Shown: positions 54,170-64,000, counted from the stretch's first letter. The stretch is DNA of 64,000 nucleotides from Bacilli bacterium (GCA_900767825.1 CAAGAN010000006.1:73396-137395); one strand, 5' to 3'. Notes: generated from the letters alone by a model not told the origin. Numbers and translations are program-made.

Positions 54170-57100
54170 GTGAATAAGAAAAAGTTATTCGTTCTATTAC
54201 CTGCTGCAATGCTAGCTTTGACTGGCTGCGGCAAAGAAGAATCCTCATCAAAATCAGAATCTCCAACATCAACGCAGGTTTCTACAACAGAAACTACAAC
54301 CGAAACAACAACTAAAACCGATACGGAAGTTGCCCAAAAAGTAACCATCGTTGCAGTTAAACATGGCAAAGTAAGTGCTTCTAAGATGGAGGCCTTGCCT
54401 GGAGAAGAAATCATTCTTACTATTGAAGTTGATGAAGGTTATCACTTTGTCGACCTTAAAGTTAACGGGGAATCAGTCGAAGTAAAAGAAAATAAGGCTA
54501 CTGTTACAATGGCAAAAGGTGGACTTAATGTTACTTTAGAAGTTGCAATCGATACCTTTAATGTAACAATAGAAGAAACTACAAATGGTACTGTAACTGC
54601 CTCTAAAGCTAATGCCAGTGCAGGTGAAGAAATAATCTTTACAATTACCCCAAATGACGATTATGAATTAGATACATTCAAGGTTAATAACGAAGTAGTT
54701 AAAGTAAAGGATAATAAAGCAACAGTCAATATGGTTAAGGGTGGGCTAAATGTAGTGGCTACCTTTAGGCAAATTGTTTATTCAATTACTATTACTCCAA
54801 GCGAACACGGCAAAGTCGAGGCTAGTGTAAACAAAGCTACTTCTGGAACCGAAGTAACTTTAACTATCACTCCCGATGCAGATTACCATGTAAATGAAGT
54901 CAAGATTAACGGCGAATTAACCGAAAAGACCACGTTTACAATGCCAAAAGGAAATGTAGTAATCGAGGCTAGTTTTGCTGCAAATGAATATAATGTAACT
55001 ATTAATCCCAGCGAACATGGTAAAGTTGAGGCTAACCTAGTCAAGGCTAGCGTTGGTAGCGATATCGAATTAAAAGTAACTCCCGATGCAGACTATGAAC
55101 TTGATACCTTAACAGTTAATGGAGAAGCTGTTGCAGTTACTGAAAATAAGGCTACTGTTAAAATGGTTTCTGGAGGAATTAATGTTTCTTCTAGTTTCAA
55201 GGCCATCAAACATAAAGTTACCATTAACCAAGGTGAACACGGGACAATTAGCGTTGATAAATCCGAAGCCGTAACTGGAGAAGAAGTAACATTTACGGTT
55301 ACTCCGGAAACTGGCTGGTATATTGAAACATTCAAAGTCAATGATGAAGTAGTTGAACTAGTTGATAATAAAGCCAAAGTCGCTATGGAAATAGACGGCT
55401 TAGTGGCTACAGCTATATTTACTGATTCTATCATCGTTAAAGAATATACTCCTGATCTAAAGGCCAGGATTGAAGCTTCTGATAATATCAAACTCAAATT
55501 AGCAAATGACATTGAGATTAATGAAATATTTGCTTTAGCTAAAATAAAGACTAATATCAATCTAAATGGATTTAATCTAACTACAACTTATCCAACTCTT
55601 ATTTCAATTGGAGAAGCTCCAACTGTTGGAAGCGAAAGAAAGAGCGTTGAAATATATGACGGGTCAATTATTTCTAATGCTACCCCAACTGAACAAAGAA
55701 ACCTCTTCAATGTTCCTGAAGCCAAGTTATTAGATTTAGCTAATGTAAATATAACTACTACAAATGAATATTATGGCAATGCTGCTGCTATCCATTGCTC
55801 TGATGCTGCTAATGTCGCTTTAAGTAGAGTAAATCTTAATTTTAAAGGTGTATATGGCATTTCTACTAATAACACCGAAGGAAAAGATGGATCTATTAGA
55901 GTAACTGATTCTAAGATTAGTGTAACTTCTGCTAATTTTGATAATACCGCCATGGTTGGCAATACCGAAGGAATCAATGTCGAAATAAGCAATTCTACAT
56001 TTACTGCCGACCGTCAGGCTTTAATTGCAAGAACCGGTACTTGGAAAGTCGAGAATTCTACATTCATCATGACTTCCAAGTGGCTTGGAGTTGCTTCAAA
56101 TAAGACTACTGATGATTCTTATTTAGCTGGTACATGGAGGTCAGGAAACGAGGTTCCTTCTGCTTCGGTTGTAATTGGTGATAATGTAGCCGGAAGCTAT
56201 AACGATAACGTCAACTTTACTGCTAAAAACTGCAAAGTCGATAAGGTTGTCGCTCGCAGTGAAGGTGCCTATAAAACTTCAATCAACATCGATCCTATTA
56301 CCTATCTAAATTCCTATAAGAACCTAGATATCGATGAAGAAACATCTAAGAATGTTACCTATTCTAACTTACTAGAAAAGAGCATTGCCGAAATGAATGC
56401 CTTGACTAGTGATGATGCTAAAAACATGTATATGGTAACTGGATATCTAAAAGATATTACCAATCCTCAATTCGGGAATGGCACTTTAATAGATGAAGAT
56501 GGCAATGAATTAACTGTCTATGGTTCATATACAAAGGGTAGCTATTCATTAGTCAATGGTAACTACACGATGAATAGGACTGATAGAGTTGCTACTACTA
56601 AAGATTATATTGGCAAAAAAGTTACCTTACTTGGTGTCTTTAAAAACTATGGTGGAACTAAGGAAATAGTTGATGCAATTGTTATTAGCGCTGAAATTGT
56701 TCCAGCGACTGCAACTATTAGCGTTACTAACCCAACATGCGGAACTGCTTCATTAAGCAAAACCAGTGATATCTTCTTTGGAGACGAAATTGAAGTTATT
56801 GCCACTCCAAATGAAGGTTATAAAGTCAAATCGGTCATTGTAACTAATGCGAACGGAACTGCCAAGGATATAACCGCATCAATGAAATTCAATGCAACGA
56901 CAGTCAATAATGTTGTAGTCGAGTTTGCTGAAAAAGGCGAAGTAGTAGCCAAAACCTATACTGTTGCCTTTAATGCGACAAATAATAAAAAATCGGTAAG
57001 CTCCTATGCTTCTACATGGGAAAATGTTAGCGAAGGTGTTTCTTACCAAGTCTCTTGCATGAATAACAACAAAAATGATTGGAATTATGTAAGGGCTGGT

Positions 57101-57415
57101 ATTAAAGGTGGCCCAACCGTTGCATCAATATACACGACTAAAGCTTTTGAACTTGGCATCAAGAAAACTAGCATCACACTAGATAAATATAACAAATCCC
57201 TTGTTAATTCTTTCAAATTATTAATCGCAGATAATGCAAAGTTTGAGAATGCCGAAACAATAGACTTGACTTCAAAAGGCGCTGCAGGAACTATTGAAAC
57301 TGTAATTGAAACTCCTAAGAAAAATTGCTTCTATAAATATGAATTTAATTTGAAAAAAGGATCTGGCAATGGTTTCATCCAAATCTCTGCTTTAACATTC
57401 GAAGAAACCCTTTAA
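54170..57415 (+). CDS. Large lipoprotein with divergent InlB-type repeats and beta-helix domain
   Basis: A 1081-aa surface lipoprotein starting at GTG 54170 behind AAAGGAGG. The signal ends in LALTGCGKEE. A Ser/Thr/Glu linker precedes five ~75-residue divergent InlB-type repeats (about 55-425; motif VTIxxxEHGKVxAS, GEEVxxTxTPDxxYELDTxKVNGE). A right-handed beta-helix-like region follows (about 430-690; repeated NxTxxNxxF rungs). Next are a nucleic-acid-binding-like beta domain (about 715-845, YMVTGYLKDITNPQFGNGTLIDEDG), one more InlB-type repeat (845-925) and a C-terminal beta sandwich. It probably acts in adhesion or polysaccharide binding. No catalytic residues are evident. Confidence 0.82.
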   Translation: MNKKKLFVLLPAAMLALTGCGKEESSSKSESPTSTQVSTTETTTETTTKTDTEVAQKVTIVAVKHGKVSASKMEALPGEEIILTIEVDEGYHFVDLKVNGESVEVKENKATVTMAKGGLNVTLEVAIDTFNVTIEETTNGTVTASKANASAGEEIIFTITPNDDYELDTFKVNNEVVKVKDNKATVNMVKGGLNVVATFRQIVYSITITPSEHGKVEASVNKATSGTEVTLTITPDADYHVNEVKINGELTEKTTFTMPKGNVVIEASFAANEYNVTINPSEHGKVEANLVKASVGSDIELKVTPDADYELDTLTVNGEAVAVTENKATVKMVSGGINVSSSFKAIKHKVTINQGEHGTISVDKSEAVTGEEVTFTVTPETGWYIETFKVNDEVVELVDNKAKVAMEIDGLVATAIFTDSIIVKEYTPDLKARIEASDNIKLKLANDIEINEIFALAKIKTNINLNGFNLTTTYPTLISIGEAPTVGSERKSVEIYDGSIISNATPTEQRNLFNVPEAKLLDLANVNITTTNEYYGNAAAIHCSDAANVALSRVNLNFKGVYGISTNNTEGKDGSIRVTDSKISVTSANFDNTAMVGNTEGINVEISNSTFTADRQALIARTGTWKVENSTFIMTSKWLGVASNKTTDDSYLAGTWRSGNEVPSASVVIGDNVAGSYNDNVNFTAKNCKVDKVVARSEGAYKTSINIDPITYLNSYKNLDIDEETSKNVTYSNLLEKSIAEMNALTSDDAKNMYMVTGYLKDITNPQFGNGTLIDEDGNELTVYGSYTKGSYSLVNGNYTMNRTDRVATTKDYIGKKVTLLGVFKNYGGTKEIVDAIVISAEIVPATATISVTNPTCGTASLSKTSDIFFGDEIEVIATPNEGYKVKSVIVTNANGTAKDITASMKFNATTVNNVVVEFAEKGEVVAKTYTVAFNATNNKKSVSSYASTWENVSEGVSYQVSCMNNNKNDWNYVRAGIKGGPTVASIYTTKAFELGIKKTSITLDKYNKSLVNSFKLLIADNAKFENAETIDLTSKGAAGTIETVIETPKKNCFYKYEFNLKKGSGNGFIQISALTFEETL

Positions 57416-57436
57416 TATTTAACTTCATCTAACAAG

Positions 57437-57465
57437 AACTAGGCCCTCGCGACCTAGTTTTTTTG
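57437..57465 (+). terminator. Rho-independent terminator
   Basis: AACTAGG (57437-57443) is the exact inverse of CCTAGTT (57453-57459), and seven T follow. It is a strong terminator for the large lipoprotein gene. Confidence 0.85.
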
Positions 57466-57514
57466 CTATATGGGTCACTTATTTTCTTGTATCATATTGT
57501 CTAGGACTATAAAG

Positions 57515-58000
57515 ATGATAAGAAAAGCAAGCATATCTGATTTAGATGAAATTATGGATATATATTCTTTGGCTAGGGAATTCATGAAGAAAAACAATAA
57601 CCCTAATCAGTGGGGCGATACTTATCCAAGTAGAGAATTAATTGAAGATGATATTGATAAAGGTGTTTATTATGTCTTATCTGAAGGAAAAGATATATAC
57701 GGGGTCTTTGTTTTGATATTTGGGGAAGATCCAACTTACCTAAATATATATGAAGGGAATTGGAAATCATCATCTAGTTATGCGGCCATCCACCGTATTG
57801 CATCTAGTAGCAAAAGAAGTGGAGTTTTTAAGGAAACGGTTAGCTTTGCTAAAGACAAATATGACCATCTAAGAATAGATACATATATAGATAATAAGGT
57901 GATGCAACATTGCATTCTTAAAGAAGGTTTTGCCTATCAAGGGATAATCAAACTTGAAGATGGCTCCCCTAGGCTAGCCTATGAATGGATAAACAAGTAA
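57515..58000 (+). CDS. GNAT-family N-acetyltransferase
   Basis: This 161-aa acetyltransferase begins IRKASISDLDEIMDIYSLAREFMKKNNNPNQWGDTYPSRELI, a very common GNAT opening. It has a beta-strand 4 region (GVFVLIFGEDPTYLNIYEGNW) and SSSSKRSGVFKETVSFAKDKYDHLRIDTYIDNKVMQHCILKEGFAYQGII at the C-terminus. The acetyl-CoA pyrophosphate loop is less canonical than usual (RIASSSKRSGV). The start at ATG 57515 fits the family start; the in-frame ATG at 57470 would add 15 unlikely residues. The substrate is unknown. Confidence 0.82.
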   Translation: MIRKASISDLDEIMDIYSLAREFMKKNNNPNQWGDTYPSRELIEDDIDKGVYYVLSEGKDIYGVFVLIFGEDPTYLNIYEGNWKSSSSYAAIHRIASSSKRSGVFKETVSFAKDKYDHLRIDTYIDNKVMQHCILKEGFAYQGIIKLEDGSPRLAYEWINK

Positions 58001-58248
58001 TTAGGTAATATATTGCAACTAATTTATTTAGATAGTTCTTTGGAATTGACATTTTTAATGTTTATAGGCTTGTTAGATAAATAAAACCAATTAGCGATAT
58101 TTTTAAAATATTTCCTACTTAAATAAGTGACAAAAACTAAGTGAAAAAGTGGAATTCTTGATAATTTTCATTTAGCAAAAATTGAAAAGAAAGGTATTTA
58201 AATTTTTCGTTCGAGTTCTATAATGGCGGAATTTGTGAGGAAAATGTC

Positions 58249-59460
58249 ATGAAAAACTCAAAATTATTAATCTTAATTGCAGCATCTTTGCTGCTCTCTT
58301 GCGGGAATAATTCATCTAACTCGTCTAGCAGTAGTGAATCTAGCAAGAACCAAACCGAAACAGTTAATACAACTAAAGCTGATTCAACTATTGAAAGTAG
58401 TGAGGCTACAACTGAAACAACTGCAGTTTCATCTACTGAATCAAGCGAATCTTCAACTGAAAGCAGTGAATCATCCACCGAATCTAGCGAATCTTCAACT
58501 GAAAGTAGTTCATCTACCGCCGAAGAAGTTAAATACACGGTCAATTTCGTTGGAGAAAATGTAAATGCTGACACAATTGGCACAAAAAAAGAATTCGCTA
58601 GCGGAGAAGAGGTAATGTTTAATTATTCCGTTACCTATGGATATAAAGTTACTTCCTTTACCATTAAAGATGCTAGTGGGGCAGATGTTGAATATGCTGA
58701 AACTTCTTTTGTTACATTCACCATGCCTAGTAGCAATGTAACTGTATCTTTCTTTACAGTTGCCCGTCATACATTGTCCTTAACTAACGGGGAACATTCT
58801 TCTATTACGGTTACTGATCAAAAAGATTATTACGATGAAGGCGATGTAGTTAATTTCACAGTTACTTTCGAAGAAGGATATGAATTGGATACCCTTAAGG
58901 TATATAAAGTAATGGGTGAAGTTGCTATGGAAATCGAATATCAAGCTACTGAAACTAATTATTCTTTTACCTTTGCTGATATGAATATGCAGATTGTCCT
59001 TACTGATAAGGCTAAACCAGTTTCATCTGATCCATTTACCGTAAAGACAACATACCAAAGCGACGAGTGGACTTTTCCAGATCGCTATTATACTTATTAT
59101 ATGTATCTAAGAGTTGTCTTTAATGGAGACAAGACTTTATCTTGGTATTTATCGTATGAGGCCTCGGATGATTATGGCGAAGGAGGAGAATATTGGGCAT
59201 ATATTGCACCTAAAAAAGCTATGGTGACTCTTCCAAATGATATGCCTGGAGAAGAGCTTAAAGATGGACAAGAAAACCTCCCATATACTTATGACCAAGT
59301 TAATGAAAAGATAACATTCACTGCAGCAGTTAAGAGTTCTGATATTGAATGCTCCATAAAGTTAAATAAAGAAGCTAATGAAATCAAAACCATTACATTC
59401 GAAACCCAAATGGGCGATGAATATTATCAAACCGGTAATAGAACTCTAAAGAAGATATAA
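58249..59460 (+). CDS. Lipoprotein with Ser/Glu/Thr repeat linker and InlB-like domains
   Basis: The 403-aa lipoprotein has its lipobox at LLLSCGNN (Cys about 18). A long low-complexity linker follows (about 22-90), with tandem ESSESSTESSE units. Two divergent InlB-type repeats come next (about 95-170 and 175-250; VNFVGENVNAD..., LTNGEHSSITVTDQKDYYDEGDVVNFTVTFEEGYELDTLKVY). A C-terminal beta domain of ~150 residues (YYTYYMYLRVVFNGDKTLSWYLSYEASDD) ends the protein. It is likely surface exposed. The repetitive linker DNA (58435-58515) is a possible slippage site. Confidence 0.75.
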   Translation: MKNSKLLILIAASLLLSCGNNSSNSSSSSESSKNQTETVNTTKADSTIESSEATTETTAVSSTESSESSTESSESSTESSESSTESSSSTAEEVKYTVNFVGENVNADTIGTKKEFASGEEVMFNYSVTYGYKVTSFTIKDASGADVEYAETSFVTFTMPSSNVTVSFFTVARHTLSLTNGEHSSITVTDQKDYYDEGDVVNFTVTFEEGYELDTLKVYKVMGEVAMEIEYQATETNYSFTFADMNMQIVLTDKAKPVSSDPFTVKTTYQSDEWTFPDRYYTYYMYLRVVFNGDKTLSWYLSYEASDDYGEGGEYWAYIAPKKAMVTLPNDMPGEELKDGQENLPYTYDQVNEKITFTAAVKSSDIECSIKLNKEANEIKTITFETQMGDEYYQTGNRTLKKI

Positions 59461-59479
59461 ATATAAGGAATATATAAAA

Positions 59480-62400
59480 ATGAAGAAAAGATTTGCAATT
59501 CCGATGCTAGTGCTCTCTAGCACATTGATTCTAGGTGGGCTTACTGCTTGTAATGAACCATCAACTAGTGTTACTTCTAAGCAAAACTTCACTGGAATTG
59601 GTATTCCTAGTGATGCTTTAGGTAATGATGGGGATACTTATAAAGATGAATCTACTGGCGATCTTTATATCAAAGAAGATGGACATTGGGTCATTAAGCA
59701 AGTAGCAAAGGCTTTATCTGGAGAAGGTGTTCCTAGCGATGCTCTTGGTAATGATGGCGATACCTACGAAGATACTCTTTCAGGTGCAACCTATAAAAAA
59801 GTAAATGGACATTGGGAATTAACTAAAAAAGGCGATACAACCTATGTAGTTACCTTTAATCTCAACGGGGGACATTTTGCTAACGGGGAAACTACCTTGA
59901 AAGACCAAATTGTCAGGGAAGGTAGATGGGTCAAAGAACCATCAATGACTCCAATTAAGGAACACTGCGAATTCCTTGGCTGGTTTGCTGAAGGTAGTAA
60001 CCAAGCCTGGAATTTTATTGGCCAATCTGTATATGGAAATGTAAATCTAGTCGCTAAATATAGGGTGAAAGACGAAGACAAAATCATAGTTACAGTCAAT
60101 CCAAATAATGGAGATGCTACCTATACTTACGAGACTTTTGTCGGAGATTATTATTATCCATCCATCCCAACTAAAGCTGGATTTAGCTTTACTGGATGGT
60201 ATATAGATGGAGAAAAATATAATGGATATGTCACTTCATCGATGGCAGGTGCTACTATTATTGCCCAGTATGAGAAATCAAAATTCAATCTTGCCTACCA
60301 AGTTGAAGAAAATGATGAAGTTACTATTACTGGTATATTGGATTTAAATGCCGTATCTATTGATATTCCTAGCCAAATAAACGGCAGGAAAGTCACTAAG
60401 ATTGCTAAAACTGCCTTTGCTAGCAGGATTTCTCTTGAAACAATATATCTACCTGCCTCTATAAAAGTCATCGAAGATGGTGCATTTAGCAATACACGTA
60501 GATTAGCTGCTATTAATGTTGATTCTGCTAACTTGAATTTTGCTAGTGTTAATGGTGTCTTATATTCAAAAGACATGAGCGTCCTATATCTATATCCAAC
60601 TAAGGCTGGGGAAAGCTTTGATGTACCAAGTAGCGTCAAGCGTATTGGTAATTTTGCTTTCTATGCTACCTATGATATGGGTATTACTTCTATTAAATTC
60701 AATGAAGGGCTAGAAGAAATCGGGGATTATGCTTTTGCATATAACCAAACTCTAAATGCTTTAAGCTTACCAAAATCATTAAGAAAGATTGGTAAATCCG
60801 CCTTTATGGGCATGGCTAATTCTAGCGAAGATGATGGATCTTATATCTCTCCTCAAGGAATTATTACTAATGCTGGCTTAAATGAAGGCTTAGAAGAAAT
60901 CGGGGAGATGGCTTTTGCTAATCAATATTTCAAGGAAACATTTATCTTGCCTTCTACTGTTAAAGTATTAGGTGATTATGCTTTTGCTAATTGCACTGCT
61001 ATTGAAAAAGTAGTACTTCCAGATTCATTAGTTACCTTTGGAAGAAATGTATTCGCTGGAGCGACTGGAATTGGGGAATATGCTATTTCTTCTAGCAATC
61101 CTAATTTCACTACTAAGGATAAGATGTTATTTAGCAAGGATATGAAAAAACTAGTATCCGCTCCATCTAATCTATATGAAGATATAACTCTTCCTGAAGG
61201 AGTAGAAGAAATCGGTGACTTTGGCTTCTATATGGTTGATGAAGTCAAGAATTATAACCTTCCATCCTCTTTAAAGAAAATAGGCGAACAAGCTTTTGCC
61301 CATACTTATGAATTATCTAGCTTTGCAATTCCAGATTCAGTAACTCAAATCGGAGAGAATTGCTTTGATTTAAGTGGTATAGCTTCTATTACTATCGGTA
61401 AAGGATTAACTGAAATTCCAAAAGAAGCATTCATCGAGACCAAATTAAGCGAAGTAGTAATTCCAGGGAATGTCAAAAAGATTGGAAACGGTGCATTCTA
61501 TCTATGCTCTTCCTTAACTAAATTAACATTAGAAAATGGGGTTAATGAGATTGGAATTAGCTCATTTGGAGCTGGACCAAAGCTTACTTCTTTAGATATG
61601 CCAGATTCACTAACTAAGATTGGCGATAGTGCTTTCTCTGGAAATAAGATTACCACCTTAAGCATCAAGAAAGGATTAACTTCAATTGGAGCGAATGCCT
61701 TCTATAATCAAAATAGTGGCACTTCACTAGATTATCTAATTGTTGATGCTGCTTCTAATTCATTCAAGGCCGATAGCAATATCCTTTATAGCAAAGATGG
61801 CAAGAATGTCATTTTGGCTACTAATAAAGCTGGAAGCGAATCTAGTGGAACCTATACTGTTAATCTATTAGAAGGAGTAGAAACTATCGGTGATTTTGCC
61901 TTTGCCTATTGTAAGAATATATCTACATTCAATTTCCCATCTTCCTTAATTAGTATTGGAAACGGGGCATTTATGAATACTAGATTCAAGAACGCTACCT
62001 TACCTTCTAAATTAACTAGCATTGGAGATGGCACTTTCTATATGTCTAGTGTTAATAATATTACCTTTAATGAAGGGTTATTATCTATCGGGGAAAGCTC
62101 TTTTGCCTTTGGTGATTTAGTTAATGTCACTCTTCCATCTTCATTAAAGAGCATCGGCAAGACTGCTTTTGCTAAAAATATCTCATTAACCTCATTGACA
62201 TTAGGGAATAAACTAGAATCTATCGGTGATTTTGCCTTTGTTGACACGAAGATTAGCGGAGTTTTAAATATCCCTGCAACCTGCGTTAATATCGGTGATG
62301 GCGTATTTGCTTCTAATGTATCTACATATGGTCAATCTATTGACGATATAATCGTTAGCGAAGATAATCCAAAATATACTTCTCTCGATGGCTTCCTTCT

Positions 62401-62758
62401 TTCTAAAAATAAAGAAGTCCTATATAGCTATGCTGCGGGAATTGCTGGGGATATCAATGTTCCAGAAGGAGTTAAAGAAATCGCTAAATATGGTTTAGCC
62501 TTAGCAGGTTCAAGATCTACTAGAGTTGCTCTTCCAATTGGATTAACTACTATTGGAGAAGGAGGACTAGCCTATTTAAGCAAGGTCACTTCTGCCTTAA
62601 ATGTCCCATCTACAGTAAGTTATATCGGAGCGAATGCCTTTGCCTATTGGACTTCTAACCAATTGATTAAGTTTGGTGTCAGCGAGGATTATGCCTTAAC
62701 TAATTACGATAGGAACTTCAAGGCAAATTGCTCTGCTAAGATTAGCTATGGTGAATAA
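59480..62758 (+). CDS. BspA-like leucine-rich-repeat lipoprotein
   Basis: At 1092 aa the protein has a lipoprotein signal ending LGGLTACNEP. Two GxGxPSDALGNDGDTYxDxxxGxxYxKxxGHW units (about 38-112) follow, related to collagen-tail or tail-fibre hinge modules. Two InlB-type repeats (about 120-275; VTFNLNGGHF..., FTGWYIDGEKYNGYV) precede a very long LRR_5/BspA array (about 280-1080). The LRR units read IGDYAFAYNxxLxxLxLPxSLKxIGxxAFxx. BspA-like proteins bind fibronectin, other bacteria or mucosal surfaces. The repeats are well kept and the frame is open throughout, so the gene is functional. Confidence 0.9.
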   Translation: MKKRFAIPMLVLSSTLILGGLTACNEPSTSVTSKQNFTGIGIPSDALGNDGDTYKDESTGDLYIKEDGHWVIKQVAKALSGEGVPSDALGNDGDTYEDTLSGATYKKVNGHWELTKKGDTTYVVTFNLNGGHFANGETTLKDQIVREGRWVKEPSMTPIKEHCEFLGWFAEGSNQAWNFIGQSVYGNVNLVAKYRVKDEDKIIVTVNPNNGDATYTYETFVGDYYYPSIPTKAGFSFTGWYIDGEKYNGYVTSSMAGATIIAQYEKSKFNLAYQVEENDEVTITGILDLNAVSIDIPSQINGRKVTKIAKTAFASRISLETIYLPASIKVIEDGAFSNTRRLAAINVDSANLNFASVNGVLYSKDMSVLYLYPTKAGESFDVPSSVKRIGNFAFYATYDMGITSIKFNEGLEEIGDYAFAYNQTLNALSLPKSLRKIGKSAFMGMANSSEDDGSYISPQGIITNAGLNEGLEEIGEMAFANQYFKETFILPSTVKVLGDYAFANCTAIEKVVLPDSLVTFGRNVFAGATGIGEYAISSSNPNFTTKDKMLFSKDMKKLVSAPSNLYEDITLPEGVEEIGDFGFYMVDEVKNYNLPSSLKKIGEQAFAHTYELSSFAIPDSVTQIGENCFDLSGIASITIGKGLTEIPKEAFIETKLSEVVIPGNVKKIGNGAFYLCSSLTKLTLENGVNEIGISSFGAGPKLTSLDMPDSLTKIGDSAFSGNKITTLSIKKGLTSIGANAFYNQNSGTSLDYLIVDAASNSFKADSNILYSKDGKNVILATNKAGSESSGTYTVNLLEGVETIGDFAFAYCKNISTFNFPSSLISIGNGAFMNTRFKNATLPSKLTSIGDGTFYMSSVNNITFNEGLLSIGESSFAFGDLVNVTLPSSLKSIGKTAFAKNISLTSLTLGNKLESIGDFAFVDTKISGVLNIPATCVNIGDGVFASNVSTYGQSIDDIIVSEDNPKYTSLDGFLLSKNKEVLYSYAAGIAGDINVPEGVKEIAKYGLALAGSRSTRVALPIGLTTIGEGGLAYLSKVTSALNVPSTVSYIGANAFAYWTSNQLIKFGVSEDYALTNYDRNFKANCSAKISYGE

Positions 62759-62759
62759 T

Positions 62760-63827
62760 ATGAACAAAAAGATATTATTGCTTCCTTTATTAGTTTCTTC
62801 CTTGCTTGTTTCTTGTGGGGAAAATGAAAGCAAAAGCAAAGACTATAATGTAGTTACCTTCAATTACAATAATCCTACCAATCAAGGGGATTATAAAACC
62901 TATGTCGTTGCTAAAGATGAACCATTAATCAAACCTAGCGACCCAAATATTGAGGATTATGTTTTCAAAGGTTGGTTCCTAGATAAAGATTGTGGCAAGG
63001 AATGTCTCCGTTTTGGGCTTGCCGTTGATAAAGATTTCACTTTATATGCCAAATGGATTCCTTATTCTTCAATTAATGATGTCACTAAAATCGATAAATT
63101 CGAAGAAGCTATAAAAGGATATTCTAAAAATGCGATTAAAGTAGTTCAGGATGTCAACGCTACAGTTGGCTATCCTGGTGCCGTCAGTGGGGAAGATGGG
63201 GTATTTAATGTTCATGATAAACGTGAATATAAACGTTATAAGGACATTACAACAGTAGATTACTATACTATCGATAAAGACAACAATTCCTCTTTATATG
63301 GAACTAGACAATATTATTATGATGATAAGAAGTTCTATGACATCTATATAGATAAAGAGCAAGAAACCGATAATGAATATGCTTCATCTAGCTTCGATTC
63401 TAGCAAGATAGAATCGTTACTAAGCATCGATTATTATAACCTTTATAACAAAATCGAAGAGAACATGAAGTTCTATATCGATTCTTCTAAATATGATGAT
63501 GAAACATTCAAATATGAATTTGATTTCAATTATACAAAATTAAATCCAAGCCTAACTAATTATGTATATGAAGAAGCCTATTCAGTCGCGACTTATTCAG
63601 AATCAGCAGGAACTTATTCAGTCGATAATTATACGGCTAAATATGGATTGATGTTTGAAAGTGGATTAATAAAATCTGCGAATGTAAATATCCAATACAT
63701 ATATGCAATAGGGGAAGAAGTAATGCATTATGTTATTGAGAATTCCATTGTAGATTTCTATTATGGAGACGGGACTTATCCAGAATTTAATGGGACTAAA
63801 TTCCCTTATAAAGATAGCTCAAAATAA
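62760..63827 (+). CDS. Lipoprotein with InlB-type repeat
   Basis: The 355-aa lipoprotein starts at ATG 62760 (GGTGAATA upstream). A start at 62748 overlaps the BspA-like gene and is less likely. The signal is LLPLLVSSLLVSCGEN (Cys about 19). The N-terminal repeat (about 30-100; YNVVTFNYNNPTNQGDYKTYVV...YVFKGWFLDKDCGKECLRFGLAVDKDFTLYAKW) is an InlB B-repeat. The rest (100-355) is Tyr/Asp/Ser-rich with no recognised fold (FEEAIKGYSKNAIKVVQDVN). It lies two bases after the BspA-like stop and is co-transcribed. Its role is probably adhesion, by analogy. Confidence 0.75.
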   Translation: MNKKILLLPLLVSSLLVSCGENESKSKDYNVVTFNYNNPTNQGDYKTYVVAKDEPLIKPSDPNIEDYVFKGWFLDKDCGKECLRFGLAVDKDFTLYAKWIPYSSINDVTKIDKFEEAIKGYSKNAIKVVQDVNATVGYPGAVSGEDGVFNVHDKREYKRYKDITTVDYYTIDKDNNSSLYGTRQYYYDDKKFYDIYIDKEQETDNEYASSSFDSSKIESLLSIDYYNLYNKIEENMKFYIDSSKYDDETFKYEFDFNYTKLNPSLTNYVYEEAYSVATYSESAGTYSVDNYTAKYGLMFESGLIKSANVNIQYIYAIGEEVMHYVIENSIVDFYYGDGTYPEFNGTKFPYKDSSK

Positions 63828-63832
63828 AAGAG

Positions 63833-63874
63833 GAACGCTAAGAATGTAGCTAATACGTTCAAGGCGTTTTTTCT
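63833..63874 (+). terminator. Terminator-like hairpin at the window end
   Basis: AACGC and GCGTT form a short inverted repeat followed by a T-run, after the last lipoprotein. The remaining bases to 64000 contain a GGGGTT/AACCCC inverted repeat but no gene. Confidence 0.45.
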
Positions 63875-64000
63875 TTGTTTTTTGGGTTCTCCACTTTTTT
63901 GGGGGGTCAACGTGGGGTTTCCGTGGGTTGAACCCCTTTTTTAATGCCTCGATAACCCCCTAAATTTACAAGAGATTTAAAAATCCTCCATAATAGTAGC

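Noticed and set aside
58435..58515. CRISPR-like short repeats
   Set aside because: The repeats encode Ser/Glu/Thr residues in frame and have no spacers. No CRISPR array is visible anywhere in the window.

Overview
The window is AT-rich, gene-dense, unfragmented bacterial DNA with a low-GC Gram-positive character. Evidence for this includes strong GGAGG-type ribosome sites, many lipobox lipoproteins with Ser/Thr/Glu-rich linkers, divergent InlB-type repeats, BspA-like leucine-rich repeats, a potABCD operon, PepC/PepT peptidases and UppP. The closest picture is a gut-associated member of the Bacilli/Mollicutes-related lineages. TGA is used as a stop in several intact genes (for example the ATGA junctions near 16904 and 44916), so the code is the ordinary one. 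The species assignment is inference.

Layout. 1-1.6 kb: a 5'-truncated unknown gene, a non-coding stretch and two antitoxin relics. 1.6-5.9 kb: a Na/phosphate symporter, a tiny YGR-repeat protein, and an ECF sigma factor overlapping a membrane-anchored serpin. 5.9-10 kb: a tight minus-strand operon of three genes. They encode a prephenate-dehydratase-like protein with an extra C-terminal domain, a TIR domain protein with a Cys/His tail, and a channel-like membrane protein with Rossmann/RCK-like domains. This is the best candidate for an undescribed (probably defence or signalling) system. 10-20.7 kb: a membrane-anchored subtilase, a CPA2 antiporter divergent from a LysR regulator, tandem ATP-grasp ligases, a lipoprotein and a Sel1-like protein.

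20.7-21.9 kb: a GC-rich insertion sequence with perfect 27-bp ends and a 12-bp target duplication. It landed exactly in a stop codon and carries an elaborately self-complementary leader. 22-34.9 kb: housekeeping genes (acyltransferase, Mrp ATPase, CBS protein, metal exporter, pyroglutamyl peptidase, amidohydrolase, uridine kinase, tRNA-Gln, PepT, PepC, FtsX-like permease) and a frameshifted ABC exporter. 34.9-41.6 kb: a thioredoxin-like lipoprotein and potABCD.

41.6-50.5 kb is accessory in feel. It holds an autoregulated HTH-DUF3990 protein with an overlapping partner, uppP, tRNA-Cys and tRNA-Arg, a structured RNA candidate ahead of DUF4314 and a DUF1016/YhcG nuclease, a frameshifted InlB-repeat lipoprotein, a second TIR-like protein, RpiB, and an orphan Phd antitoxin. 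50.6-54 kb: a TetR operon with a phytoene-desaturase-like flavoprotein and a [2Fe-2S] reductase. 54-63.8 kb: large secreted lipoproteins (InlB-like, beta-helix, BspA/LRR) and one GNAT acetyltransferase.
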